Part shown: piece after piece, positions 43,580-52,025 of the stretch
Layout: every line of letters begins with the position of its first letter
Numbering within the stretch: position 1 is the first letter of the stretch
The notes under the pieces: model-generated
What the model was told of the DNA's origin: nothing
Database searches by the model: none
What the model saw: only the letters and a program-made list of their open reading frames with translations
NCBI RefSeq assembly: GCF_001881565.1
Contig: NZ_MPDJ01000006.1
Span: 212,072 to 276,071, forward strand
Source: Eisenbergiella tayi
GTDB lineage: Bacteria > Bacillota > Clostridia > Lachnospirales > Lachnospiraceae
DNA length: 64,000 bases
Direction: 5' to 3'
Position numbers and translations under genes: made by a program

Positions 43580-45631
43580 ATGTTATATGGAGTTTCCTAT
43601 TATCCGGAACAGAAAACGAAGGAAGAACTGGAACAGGACCTTGCCCTGATTAAAGAATCCGGAATCAATACGGTGCGCATGGGGGAATTTGCATGGAGCC
43701 GTATGGAGCCGGAGGAAGGGCATTTTGCATTCGGCTGGCTGGATGATGTGGTGGAAAGCCTGGGGCAGGCGGGGATCCGTACCATCATCTGTACCCCCAC
43801 AGCCTGCCCGCCGGCCTGGCTGGTGACCGGACACCCGGAAATCCTGTATCAGGATAACAGAGGAGTGGTAAGGCCCTTCGGAGGAAGACGCCACTATTGC
43901 TATAACAATGATTTTTACCGGGAAGCCTGCGCGCGGATCACGCAAAAAATAGCGGAGCATTACGGAAAGAACCCCTGGGTAGCCGGTTTTCAGATCGATA
44001 ACGAACCCGCCCAGGAGGGGACCGGCAGATGTACCTGCCCGGTGTGCCGTCAAAAATTCAGCCGCTGGCTGGAACAAAAATACGGTACAATAGAAAATTT
44101 TAACCAAAGAAGCGGCGCCGTATTCTGGTCCCAGGAATATCAGAGCTTTGACCAGATTACCCCTCCTGTCAATTCCATAGAGCCCGGTGCGCAGAATCTG
44201 ATAAACGCCTTTTATGAAAATCCTCTGGTACGCCTGGATTTCGAACGGTTTTCCAGCGACAGCCAGATCGAGTTCCAGAATAGCCAGACAGCTGTCCTGC
44301 GGAAGTATACCGGCTGTCCGGTGACCACCAATGCCACCGGCCTTGCTACCAACAGCATAGACTATTATAAAAGCACCGAAGCCCTGGACTGCTATGCCTT
44401 TGATTACTATCCCGGCCTGCGCAATGCCCGGGTGGATTCCTTCCCCTATGCATTTGCCAGAGGCGTCAAAGAGGGTGCCCCCTTCTGGGTGCTGGAATTC
44501 ATGTCGGGAGGCGGCCACCGGCTCAGTGGCTCCGGCAGGCTGCAGCCGAATCCCGGGGCGCTGAAGCAGGCGGTCATTCAGGCCTTTGCCCATGGCGCAC
44601 AGGCGCTTCTGCATTTCCAGTACCGCACCTTTCCCTATGGGGCGGAGCAGCTGAATTACGCCATTGTGGACATGGACGGAATCCCCAGAAGACGCTACTA
44701 TGAAATGAAAGAAACCGCGGAACTGTTAAAAAAGCTGGAGCCCTTATCCGGTGCGAAGTTTCCCTCGGAAGCGGCGATTCTTCTGGATTACGACAGCCAC
44801 TGGGCCCTGCGCATCAAGCCTGTAAATGATCCTCTTTTTACCTATCTGGATTATGGACAGAAGCTGTACCGCAGCCTGGAACGAATCGGAATTAACGCGG
44901 ATGTCATATCCTGCCATGCCTCCTGGGAAAGCTATAAAGTCCTTCTGCTCCCCGCCGCCTTCATACTGGATGCGGATATCCGCGGCAGGCTGCGGGAATA
45001 TGTAAGGCAGGGAGGCATTCTTATCGCAACCTTTTTAACCGGGGTGAAAAATGAAGATAATGCGGGCTGTACCCAGCCGCTTCCCGCCGGGCTGACGGAC
45101 GTATTCGGCATACAGGTGGAAGAAGTGGAGCCGGTTTTTGCCGAAAATCATACATCGTTCAAACTTACCCTGCCCTGTGAAAACGGCGGAGAGAAGGACG
45201 GGGAGAAAAGAGAATGGATCGTTCCCGACGGCATGTGGAGCGAGCTGCTGTCAGGAACCGGAAAAGCCCTGGGAGTTTATCAGGAAGACTATAAAAAAGG
45301 CTGCATGGTCATTTCCGAACAGCAATTCGGAAAAGGGAAGGCCTGTTACGTAGGAACCGACATGCCCGATGAAGCATGGCAGCAATTCCTCCTCACTGTA
45401 TGCGCCCCTGCCTGTCCGGCGCCCGAACAGGTCACAGCCCCTGACGGAGTGGAACGCGTCATGCGCCTGCTGGGCGGAAGAAAAATCTTCTTCCTGTTCA
45501 ATTTTACATCCGCCCCTCAGACTATAAAGAAATGCGGAGGGTACCGGGATTATCTGACAAAAAAGGCTGCGGCGGACGAAGAGGTTCTGGAAAGGAATGA
45601 TTTCCTTGTGCTGGAAGAGATGCCGCAGTAA
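43580..45631 (+). CDS. GH42 beta-galactosidase
   Basis: A protein of about 683 aa. The TIM barrel (about 1-380) has the acid/base E142 in GFQIDNEPA and nucleophile E306 in PFWVLEFMSGG. A four-Cys zinc cluster (C107, C151, C153, C156; TGRCTCPVCRQKF) is typical of GH42. The trimerisation domain (about 390-600) and a C-terminal beta-domain follow. GH42 acts on beta-1,4/1,6-galactosides and galacto-oligosaccharides such as pectic galactan fragments. I chose ATG 43580 with AGGGGAAAAG upstream; the frame is open further upstream within GH29. It ends the glycan operon. Confidence 0.94.
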   Translation: MLYGVSYYPEQKTKEELEQDLALIKESGINTVRMGEFAWSRMEPEEGHFAFGWLDDVVESLGQAGIRTIICTPTACPPAWLVTGHPEILYQDNRGVVRPFGGRRHYCYNNDFYREACARITQKIAEHYGKNPWVAGFQIDNEPAQEGTGRCTCPVCRQKFSRWLEQKYGTIENFNQRSGAVFWSQEYQSFDQITPPVNSIEPGAQNLINAFYENPLVRLDFERFSSDSQIEFQNSQTAVLRKYTGCPVTTNATGLATNSIDYYKSTEALDCYAFDYYPGLRNARVDSFPYAFARGVKEGAPFWVLEFMSGGGHRLSGSGRLQPNPGALKQAVIQAFAHGAQALLHFQYRTFPYGAEQLNYAIVDMDGIPRRRYYEMKETAELLKKLEPLSGAKFPSEAAILLDYDSHWALRIKPVNDPLFTYLDYGQKLYRSLERIGINADVISCHASWESYKVLLLPAAFILDADIRGRLREYVRQGGILIATFLTGVKNEDNAGCTQPLPAGLTDVFGIQVEEVEPVFAENHTSFKLTLPCENGGEKDGEKREWIVPDGMWSELLSGTGKALGVYQEDYKKGCMVISEQQFGKGKACYVGTDMPDEAWQQFLLTVCAPACPAPEQVTAPDGVERVMRLLGGRKIFFLFNFTSAPQTIKKCGGYRDYLTKKAAADEEVLERNDFLVLEEMPQ

Positions 45632-45646
45632 GGAGAAAAATCCCTG

Positions 45647-45674
45647 TTGACTTTTGCCGAAATCCTGCTATGAT
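45647..45674 (+). promoter_or_regulatory. Promoter of the FMN-riboswitch transcript
   Basis: TTGACT (45647-45652), a 16-base spacer and TATGAT (45669-45674) lie about 65 bases before the riboswitch. Confidence 0.7.
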
Positions 45675-45738
45675 AAAAAAGTAACAGAAAGCGGTTTTTA
45701 AGATAACATGGAAATCTGCTTTCAGGTGAATAAAGGTA

Positions 45739-45873
45739 AAGTTCTTCAGGGTCGGGTGTAATTCCCTACCGGCGGTGAAGCTGCGTGAGCAGACAAGTCC
45801 GCGACCCGCATAAGCGGCTGATTCCGGTAAGAATCCGGAACCGACAGTAAAGTCTGGATGAGAGAAGAAGAAT
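45739..45873 (+). ncRNA. FMN riboswitch (RFN element)
   Basis: The hallmark 5' strand TTCTTCAGGGTCGGG (from 45742), the ATTCCCTACCGGCGGT junction, AGCGGCTGATTCCGGTAAGAATCCGGAACCGACAGTA-type segments (45813-45850) and the closing GGATGAGAGAAGAA are present in the right order. FMN binding normally favours the terminator at 45953-45983 and shuts off ribU. Confidence 0.95.
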
Positions 45874-45952
45874 CATGAGAGGAAGGCCTGGTTTATTTAT
45901 TGTTTCCCCGGAAACAGGGTAATGCCGCTTTTTCCTATGGATTGGATATCTG

Positions 45953-45983
45953 CCCGGAGAATATATTTCTCCGGGTTTTTTAT
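45953..45983 (+). terminator. Riboswitch-controlled terminator
   Basis: CCCGGAGAA pairs with TTCTCCGGG around TATAT and is followed by seven T. A smaller hairpin (TGTTTCC/GGAAACA, 45901-45916) lies between it and the aptamer and may be part of the switching sequence. Confidence 0.9.
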
Positions 45984-46108
45984 TTCCTTAGGACAGCCGT
46001 TCCCGCAATCGTAATAAATCCAAAGCCATACTCCTCATGAAAAGTCAGAAGAATTTTCCTTATCTATCAAATTTTCCGGGAATCCGGAAAAAAGAAAAGG
46101 AGAGAGTT

Positions 46109-46834
46109 ATGAATAATCTAGCAGCAACATTTATGGAAAACCTTATTTTTGTCCTGGAGTTCCTGGGACTGGTAGCCGCCATGGTAATCATAGCCTATGT
46201 GGTGGAAAAACTGGAAAAGAAGAAAAACGGCGTAAAGGAACGCACCCTAACTACCAGAAAGATTGCCATGATCGGCGTCTTTTCTGCAATAGCGGCAGTC
46301 CTTCACGTAATGGATTTTCCCATTCCCTTCGCCCCCGACTTTTATAAACTGGACTTCAGCGAGCTCCCGGCCCTTATCGGAGCATTTGCGTTCGGCCCGG
46401 TAGCCGCCGTCATGATAGAATTCTGCAAGATAGTCCTGAAGCTGTTATTCAAAGGAACCTCCACTGCCTTCGTAGGAGATCTGGCAAACTTTATTATTGG
46501 CTGCACCTTCCTGCTTCCCGCTTCGATCATTTACCTGTTCCGGAAGAACAAGAAAAATGCGGTGATAGGATGTGTTGTGGGAACTTTGGTGATGACCATA
46601 TTCGGAACGGCCTTTAATGCGGTTTATCTGCTTCCCAAATTTGCGGAGCTTTATGGCCTTCCTCTGGACTCCATAATCGAAATGGGCCACGTCATCAACC
46701 CGGCCATCAACAGCGTTAATACCCTTGTTGTATTCGCAGTGGCTCCAATGAACATACTCAAGGGCGGCATCGTATCCTTAGTAACCATGCTGATATATAA
46801 GAAAATCAGCCCGATTCTCCACAATACGAAATAG
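46109..46834 (+). CDS. ribU: Riboflavin ECF transporter S component
   Basis: A protein of about 241 aa. An extra N-terminal span (about 5-30) precedes the ECF S-component fold with about five further spans. The riboflavin-subgroup features are visible: 'TTRKIAMIGVFSAIAAVLHVMDFPIPFAPDFYKLDFSELPALIGAF' (about 55-100), with the conserved P-F-P..Y-L-D-F/S-E-L-P region that contacts riboflavin. RibU captures riboflavin with the shared EcfAAT module, encoded elsewhere. The FMN riboswitch directly upstream fixes the identity. Start 46109 has AGGAGA at suitable spacing; the frame also reads back to 46037 without a ribosome site. Confidence 0.95.
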   Translation: MNNLAATFMENLIFVLEFLGLVAAMVIIAYVVEKLEKKKNGVKERTLTTRKIAMIGVFSAIAAVLHVMDFPIPFAPDFYKLDFSELPALIGAFAFGPVAAVMIEFCKIVLKLLFKGTSTAFVGDLANFIIGCTFLLPASIIYLFRKNKKNAVIGCVVGTLVMTIFGTAFNAVYLLPKFAELYGLPLDSIIEMGHVINPAINSVNTLVVFAVAPMNILKGGIVSLVTMLIYKKISPILHNTK

Positions 46835-46850
46835 TTTGAGCTGCTAATCA

Positions 46851-46874
46851 GGGACTGCCTTTTCAGGCAGTCCC
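46851..46874. terminator. Hairpin between convergent ribU and perforin genes
   Basis: GGGACTGCC and GGCAGTCCC flank a six-base loop 16 bases after the ribU stop. There is no clear T-run; it could stop either transcript weakly. Confidence 0.5.
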
Positions 46875-46921
46875 CGCTGTATATGGGAAGGAATGTTTAC
46901 TTCCGGTAAAAATCTGTACGT

Positions 46922-48370
46922 TTATTTCAGACTGTCAGCCAGCGCCTGCAGTTCTCTCTTTTCCCTTTCAATTTCATCAAGATATTTCTCACGATAGGTT
47001 AACAGATAAATAAAAAGCCCTCCGGCTCCCTTGTTCAGATCAGCAAGATTATTGTTCTGATCCTTTGCCATCCTCCAGTAATTATCCGTAAAGGATGACT
47101 GCTCAGTGGTCCCAAGGCCGTAAATCCCGTCTTTTTCCTTATTATCTTCTTTTTTATATGCAAGATAAATATATTCACCTCCGGATCCTGTATTCAAATC
47201 GGCATCTATCCTGGTATAGCCGCCGAGCTTTGTATTACGTCCCATCAGAATTTTAATATCTGTAATTCTGTCCTTTTGATTTGTACCAAAACGATAGAGC
47301 AGGTAAATATATTTCCCTCCCGATCCTTTGTTCAGGTCAATATCATAAGCAGAGAGAGTCCCCGGATTCATCTGGGCAACATACCAGTTTTCAGGGCAGA
47401 CGGAACGGATATTATCTTTATCCCTTATTTCTACACGGAGGTCGGTTATAAAAGGAATATTTGCCTTCACTTCGTCCAGGACATCTATATTATACAGATA
47501 AAATTCTTTTTCCAGCGTTTTGGCACGTGCGGCATTACTCGTCAGTTCCCATATAGGCAGGCTGCCGTTTCTGTTAATCCGGAAAGGAACGGCTTTGTCC
47601 GCCAGAGAATCCATCCAGGCCTTACTCTGACTGTTAAAATCGCTGACAGAAAACGCCGAGAAAGAATTTCCGCCGACAGAACGTATCCTGACGCTGACAT
47701 TCTGATAAAAAGAAACGGCGTTTTTGTATGCGCTGGTGGAGGAATCGAAGCTGAGACCCGAATAAGCGGCGGCAGCATCCGCGGAAACCTGCTGTACGGT
47801 TTTATGCATATGGTTGTGATAGCGCATATCCAGCATGATACATCCACCCACACTGAAATCACGGATTAGGTGGGTACCATATTTTAAAAATAACTTTCTG
47901 GGTTCCATGTTTTCCAAATCCTCCCGGAAATGTGCATCCAGGCATTCGCGCAGGTCGGAAACATCTCCTTTGGAATAGATATGGCCAAGGACATGCGCCT
48001 GATATTGCTTTAAGAAAATATTATTGTCCAGAATGGAGTTTCCTGTCTGGTAATCTGCAGAAAGGCTGGCATTGAGGGCTACCGAATTGTAGGCAATGGT
48101 ATTCTTCGTCCCAAAGCTGGTTTCCATCTCATAAAGAGTATTTCCTGCATAGGTTTCGGAAATGGAACCTGTTTCATTTCCACTCACGTAATTATAAAAG
48201 CTGTTGCCCGGGAATTTTTCATTAAGCTTATCTTTATCCAGAATGGTATTGGACATCTGGATATCCTCAGTTCTGAGATAGGGGTTGCTGACTACATTAT
48301 ATCCCTGAAGCAGATAATGACGGTGGTCATCCAAAAGAGATTGTAATTTTAAAAGATCAATGTTTGACAT
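46922..48370 (-). CDS. MACPF (perforin-like) protein with beta-prism repeats
   Basis: A 482-aa protein without signal peptide. The MACPF signature is clear at residues 164-176, YGTHLIRDFSVGG (Y-G-T-H-x7-G-G). It is flanked by amphipathic segments (about 90-150 and 180-230) that would unfold into membrane hairpins, and by a downstream SVGGNSFSAF element. The C-terminal part (about 310-460) has three beta-prism-type repeats: DIDLNKGSGGKYIYLLYR, DADLNTGSGGEYIYLAYK and DLNKGAGGLFIYLLTYR, like the MABP domain found in some bacterial MACPF proteins. A charged coiled-coil tail follows. MACPF proteins form large oligomeric pores. The XRE gene is divergent and its likely operators bracket this gene's promoter, implying tight control. 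The target membrane and the release route are unknown. Confidence 0.9.
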   Translation of the reverse strand: MSNIDLLKLQSLLDDHRHYLLQGYNVVSNPYLRTEDIQMSNTILDKDKLNEKFPGNSFYNYVSGNETGSISETYAGNTLYEMETSFGTKNTIAYNSVALNASLSADYQTGNSILDNNIFLKQYQAHVLGHIYSKGDVSDLRECLDAHFREDLENMEPRKLFLKYGTHLIRDFSVGGCIMLDMRYHNHMHKTVQQVSADAAAAYSGLSFDSSTSAYKNAVSFYQNVSVRIRSVGGNSFSAFSVSDFNSQSKAWMDSLADKAVPFRINRNGSLPIWELTSNAARAKTLEKEFYLYNIDVLDEVKANIPFITDLRVEIRDKDNIRSVCPENWYVAQMNPGTLSAYDIDLNKGSGGKYIYLLYRFGTNQKDRITDIKILMGRNTKLGGYTRIDADLNTGSGGEYIYLAYKKEDNKEKDGIYGLGTTEQSSFTDNYWRMAKDQNNNLADLNKGAGGLFIYLLTYREKYLDEIEREKRELQALADSLK

Positions 48371-48418
48371 AAAAATGTCCTCCTTTTCATCATAAGTGCG
48401 GATTTGGCACTCTTTAGT

Positions 48419-48489
48419 ATCTTTTTAAGACACTAATAGCATACTATGAAAAACAAAGGATGTCAACAACATAAGTGTCTTAAAAAGAT
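48419..48489. promoter_or_regulatory. Perforin promoter nested between paired operators
   Basis: A minus-strand sigma-A promoter is present: TTGACA (48461-48466 read on minus), a 17-base spacer, and TATGCT (48438-48443). It is flanked by exact inverted sites ATCTTTTTAAGACACT (48419-48434) and AGTGTCTTAAAAAGAT (48474-48489). A third half-site TTAAGACAC (48545-48553) precedes the XRE gene. The arrangement suits XRE repression of both genes. Confidence 0.8.
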
Positions 48490-48589
48490 ATTTGTTTGGG
48501 AAAAATAAATAAAATATTGCTTGCTTAACAAAAGAATGGTAATATTAAGACACATAATTGGAAAATAATATTCCGAGAGGAGCTATTTT

Positions 48590-49006
48590 ATGGAAATAGG
48601 AGAGCGAATACGCAGGCTGCGTAAGGACAGGCATATGACCCAAGAGGAGCTGGCCCATATGCTGGGACTTCAGAAATCAGCCATAGCTAAATACGAAAAG
48701 GGGAGGGTTTCCAATATTAAAAAAGCCACCTTGCTGAAGATGGCGGAGATTCTGGAAGTATCCCCCTCTTATCTGTTAGGGATAGAAGAATATGCAGTCC
48801 GGGAGGAACCGGAAACAGCCCTGCTTATGGAATATTATCATAGGCTGAACCGGAAGGGTAAGAATAAGGCATTGGACAACCTTTATGATCTGACACAGAT
48901 ACCCGCCTATCAGGCGCAGGCAGGAGAAGAAGAATTACCGCTGTCGGCGGCTCATAAGGAAGAAGATATGACAGAGGAACAGAACGCTTCGGACAGGAAA
49001 CTTTAG
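48590..49006 (+). CDS. XRE-family (Cro/CI-type) transcriptional regulator
   Basis: A 138-aa protein. The HTH_3 domain at residues 3-62 is 'IGERIRRLRKDRHMTQEELAHMLGLQ' plus SAIAKYEKGRVSNIKKATLLKMAEIL, the standard phage-repressor-like fold. A less ordered acidic C-terminus follows (about 66-138). It lacks a peptidase domain for RecA-type self-cleavage. It is divergent from the MACPF gene, with shared TTAAGACAC-type sites in the gap, so it is the probable repressor of the perforin and of itself. A strong terminator follows at 49018. Confidence 0.92.
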   Translation: MEIGERIRRLRKDRHMTQEELAHMLGLQKSAIAKYEKGRVSNIKKATLLKMAEILEVSPSYLLGIEEYAVREEPETALLMEYYHRLNRKGKNKALDNLYDLTQIPAYQAQAGEEELPLSAAHKEEDMTEEQNASDRKL

Positions 49007-49017
49007 ACGCAGACATA

Positions 49018-49067
49018 AAAACAGGCAGCTGAGACTGTTTAGACTGTCTCAGCTGCCTGTTTTAAAT
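49018..49067. terminator. Intrinsic terminator after the XRE gene
   Basis: AACAGGCAGCTGAGAC and GTCTCAGCTGCCTGTT pair perfectly around a ten-base loop, with A- and T-tracts on the two sides. It can serve the XRE gene and the convergent HD gene. Confidence 0.85.
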
Positions 49068-49097
49068 ACGCCAGGAATTCCGGCGCCTGCGCAGAGC

Positions 49098-49673
49098 CTA
49101 CAGCTCTCCTTTCAGCCCCAGAGCTTCGGCCTTTTCCTTCATCCCTTCAATCGTCTCCCGGATCACATCATCCAATTCCATTCCGAGCATTTCACACCCG
49201 GTACGGATGGTATTACGATCCACGCCCGCGGCAAAGGATTTATCCTTGAATTTCTTTTTTACAGACTTCACTTCCAAATCCAGGACACTTTTGGAAGGAC
49301 GCATCAGACAAACCGCATTAATAAGGCCAGTCAGTTCATCAATGGTGAACAGCACCTTTTCCATCGTGCTTTCCGGTTTTACATCGGAACAGATTCCATA
49401 ACCGTGGCTGCAGACTGCATGGATATAAAAATCATCGATTCCCCGTTCCTTCATGATTTCCGCCGCTTTTTTGCAGTGCTCGTCCGGATATTTTTCATAA
49501 TCCAAATCATGCAGCAGACCGACCACGCCCCAGGTTTCTTCCTCTTCACCGTTGAGCCGGCCAAAGTGGCTCATAACAGCTTCCACAGCCAGAGCGTGCT
49601 TCTGCAGGGCAGGGGTCTTGGTGTACTCGGTTAACAGCGCCCAGGCTTCATCCCTGGATAATTTCTTCTCCAT
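49098..49673 (-). CDS. HD-domain hydrolase
   Basis: A 191-aa protein of the HDIG/HD phosphohydrolase superfamily. The first metal His is in QKHALAVEAVM (about residue 25), the HD doublet is in VGLLHDLDYEKYP (about 52-64), and HAVCSHGYGICS (about 85-96) gives further ligands. This is a common orphan protein in Clostridia, related to the HD proteins that act on nucleotides or phosphate esters; its substrate is unknown. GAGGAATAACG precedes the ATG on the minus strand. It is a single gene. Confidence 0.88.
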   Translation of the reverse strand: MEKKLSRDEAWALLTEYTKTPALQKHALAVEAVMSHFGRLNGEEEETWGVVGLLHDLDYEKYPDEHCKKAAEIMKERGIDDFYIHAVCSHGYGICSDVKPESTMEKVLFTIDELTGLINAVCLMRPSKSVLDLEVKSVKKKFKDKSFAAGVDRNTIRTGCEMLGMELDDVIRETIEGMKEKAEALGLKGEL

Positions 49674-49936
49674 TTCGTTATTCCTCCTGTAATCATCGTG
49701 ATTCCCGCGGGCGGCGGGCCAAAGATTCGTCTGTCCCTGGCAACCGCGGGGGTCAAAGAGCCGCGGACTTCAGTCCATTGTACTTGCCGGGAACTTTGAC
49801 TTTTCATGAAAGGTTTCCTATAATAAATAAACTGTATCATAGTTCGATATATATGGGACAAGGAACAATCAACAAGCTTTATTTTAGGACGGTTCCCGCT
49901 ATTCGTCAATACAGGGAAGATAAATGAGGGAAAAAG
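49674..49936. other. GC-rich intergenic stretch before the GNAT gene
   Basis: No gene was recognised. It holds several CCGCGG motifs, a GTCAAAG/CTTTGAC inverted pair (49752-49758 and 49794-49800) and the GNAT promoter. Base composition at 49700-49790 is higher in GC than the flanks. Confidence 0.4.
49796..49824 (+). promoter_or_regulatory. Candidate sigma-A promoter for the GNAT gene
   Basis: TTGACT (49796-49801), a 17-base spacer and a perfect TATAAT (49819-49824). Confidence 0.7.
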
Positions 49937-50404
49937 ATGATAGAAATCAGATTGCTTGATGAAAAAGAAACAGAAGAAGCCTTTTCCTTAATCTGGGAGG
50001 TGTTTCTCGAATTCGTTGCTCCGGATTATACACAGGAAGGGATAGATAATTTTTATCAGGAATATGTCCATGGAGCCGGTTTCCGAAATAAATTCACTGA
50101 TAAAAGAGAAGTAATGTACGGCGCGTTCGTCGGAAATAATTTAGCCGGTGTGCTGTCTTTTTCGGATAAAAACACGGTGTCCTGTGTGTTTGTCAGAGGA
50201 AAATACCATAAAATGGGAATAGGCAGATGCTTATTTGAGAAAGCTGCCGAAGAAATGTGCCGCCGCGGAGCGGATAAGATAAAGCTGAACGCATCGCCCT
50301 ATGCCGTTCCTTTTTATCACCATTTAGGCTTTCAGGATACAGGCGCACAGGCCGTCTATAAGGGAATTGTTTATACTCCCATGGAATTGCTTCTGAAAAA
50401 ATAA
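49937..50404 (+). CDS. GNAT-family N-acetyltransferase
   Basis: A 155-aa acetyltransferase. The acetyl-CoA binding motif A is CVFVRGKYHKMGIGRCLFEKAAEE (about 78-101), with the R/Q-x-x-G-x-G/A loop as KMGIGRCL. The C-terminal strand is FYHHLGFQDTG. Substrate unknown. The family mostly modifies small amines, antibiotics or proteins. It is driven by its own promoter. Confidence 0.9.
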   Translation: MIEIRLLDEKETEEAFSLIWEVFLEFVAPDYTQEGIDNFYQEYVHGAGFRNKFTDKREVMYGAFVGNNLAGVLSFSDKNTVSCVFVRGKYHKMGIGRCLFEKAAEEMCRRGADKIKLNASPYAVPFYHHLGFQDTGAQAVYKGIVYTPMELLLKK

Positions 50405-50427
50405 TGCCTTATACTTTGGGAGACAAA

Positions 50428-50556
50428 ATGAATACTTCAAATCAATTAACCATAGGAAAAGCGCTTCTCTGCTGTATGCTTGTCCATGGCGGATATAATC
50501 TCATTTCCTTTTTTACTGCTGTCATGCCATTGCTTGACAGGGCAAAATATCTTTGA
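50428..50556 (+). CDS. Possible 42-aa membrane peptide
   Basis: A 42-codon ORF begins MNTSNQLTIGKALL with GGGAG eight bases upstream. It has one hydrophobic span (about residues 10-36, CCMLVHGGYNLISFFTAVM). It could be a small membrane peptide or the remains of a larger membrane protein; the HGGYNLI pattern recalls the last helices of CPBP/PrsW-type proteins, but this is weak. It lies between the GNAT and MATE genes. Confidence 0.3.
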   Translation: MNTSNQLTIGKALLCCMLVHGGYNLISFFTAVMPLLDRAKYL

Positions 50557-50583
50557 CAAAAACGATGACAGGAGCGGCATTCC

Positions 50584-51942
50584 ATGTACCGGGATTTAAC
50601 CAAAGGGAATATAACAAAAACAATAATACTGTTTGTGCTGCCTATGATGGCGGGAAATCTGCTGCAGCAGTTTTATAACATAGCCGATACCCTCATAGTA
50701 GGAAGGTTCCTTGGCAGCAATGCCCTTGCAGCGGTAGGCTCCGCTTACACATTAATGACGTTCCTCACCTCCATTCTTCTGGGCCTGTCCATGGGAGCGG
50801 GGGCGCTGTTTTCCATTTACCAGGGACAGGGAGATACACAGCGTTTGAAAGCTGCTGTCCTCCATGCGTTCGGACTGATTTTTGTGATTGCTGCCGTCCT
50901 GAATGTCGGGGTATATCTGTTTATCGATCCTATCATGGCCTTTCTGCATGTGCCAAAACAGGTATATCCCCTGATGAGGGATTATTTATGGATTATATTT
51001 GCCGGCGTGGGAGCTGCTTTCCTTTACAATTTTTTTGCCGGACTGCTGCGGGCCATGGGAAATTCTTCCGTTCCGCTGATTTTTCTGAGTATCTCCGCAT
51101 GTCTGAATATCGGCCTGGATCTGCTGTTCGTTCTCGTATTCGACTGGGGAGTGAAGGGGGCGGCAGGCGCTACGGTTATTGCTCAGTATGCAGCAGGCCT
51201 GGGTATCACGCTTTATACCTTTATCCGCTGTAAAAATTTTCTGCCATCCCGTACGGATCTGCGGTGGAACAGCCATATCCTGCGGGAAATATGCAGCCTT
51301 TCTATTCTCACCTGCATACAGCAGTCCGTCATGAATTTCGGAATCCTGATGGTACAGGGCCTGGTGAACAGCTTCGGGCCGGTAATCATGGCGGCTTTTG
51401 CCGCAGCCGTCAAAATCGACTCCTTCGCTTACATGCCGGTCCAGGATTTCGGAAATGCCTTTTCTACCTTTGTGGCTCAGAATTATGGAGCCGGAAAAGA
51501 AGAGCGTATTCGGGTCGGCATTAAAAAAACAGTGCAGCTCACCCTCTTGTTCTGCATTTTCGTATCTGCTGTTGTAGTTCTTTTCGCCAGGCCTCTTATG
51601 CTGTTGTTTGTACAGCCGCAGGAAACGGAAATCCTTGCGGAAGGCGTGAAATATCTGCGGATTGTCGCCCTTTTTTACTGGGGAATCGGCTGCCTCTTCT
51701 TACTCTATGGTTTTTACCGCGCCGTAAAACGCCCCGGCATGTCCGTGGTGCTGACCGTGATTTCCTTGGGAATGCGGGTACTGCTTGCCTATCTGCTTTC
51801 AGCATTTGTCGGTGTGACCGGAATCTGGGCGGCTATTCCCGTCGGATGGATTTTGGCTGATGTGACGGGGCTGGTTTATTATCGGTACCATAAAAAGGAA
51901 TTGATGAAATTTACCGGCCCGCCCCTGGAAGGGGAACTGTAA
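50584..51942 (+). CDS. MATE-family efflux transporter
   Basis: A 452-aa protein with about 12 membrane spans in two homologous bundles. The N-terminal pattern 'ILFVLPMMAGNLLQQFYNIADTLIVGRFLG' is diagnostic of the DinF/NorM-like MATE group. The second half repeats it around 'ILTCIQQSVMNFGILMVQGLVN'. These are Na+/H+-drug antiporters exporting cationic compounds across the cytoplasmic membrane. There is no dedicated regulator. It ends at a GC-rich terminator. Confidence 0.94.
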   Translation: MYRDLTKGNITKTIILFVLPMMAGNLLQQFYNIADTLIVGRFLGSNALAAVGSAYTLMTFLTSILLGLSMGAGALFSIYQGQGDTQRLKAAVLHAFGLIFVIAAVLNVGVYLFIDPIMAFLHVPKQVYPLMRDYLWIIFAGVGAAFLYNFFAGLLRAMGNSSVPLIFLSISACLNIGLDLLFVLVFDWGVKGAAGATVIAQYAAGLGITLYTFIRCKNFLPSRTDLRWNSHILREICSLSILTCIQQSVMNFGILMVQGLVNSFGPVIMAAFAAAVKIDSFAYMPVQDFGNAFSTFVAQNYGAGKEERIRVGIKKTVQLTLLFCIFVSAVVVLFARPLMLLFVQPQETEILAEGVKYLRIVALFYWGIGCLFLLYGFYRAVKRPGMSVVLTVISLGMRVLLAYLLSAFVGVTGIWAAIPVGWILADVTGLVYYRYHKKELMKFTGPPLEGEL

Positions 51943-51984
51943 TAAAGGAAATACATCAGATTTTGCACAAGCATAAATAAAACA

Positions 51985-52025
51985 GGGCGGCCGCTTTCCG
52001 ATGAATGCGGCCGCCCATAAAATTT
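51985..52025 (+). terminator. Intrinsic terminator of the MATE gene
   Basis: GGGCGGCCGC and GCGGCCGCCC flank a 12-base loop and are followed by ATAAAATTT. Confidence 0.85.
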
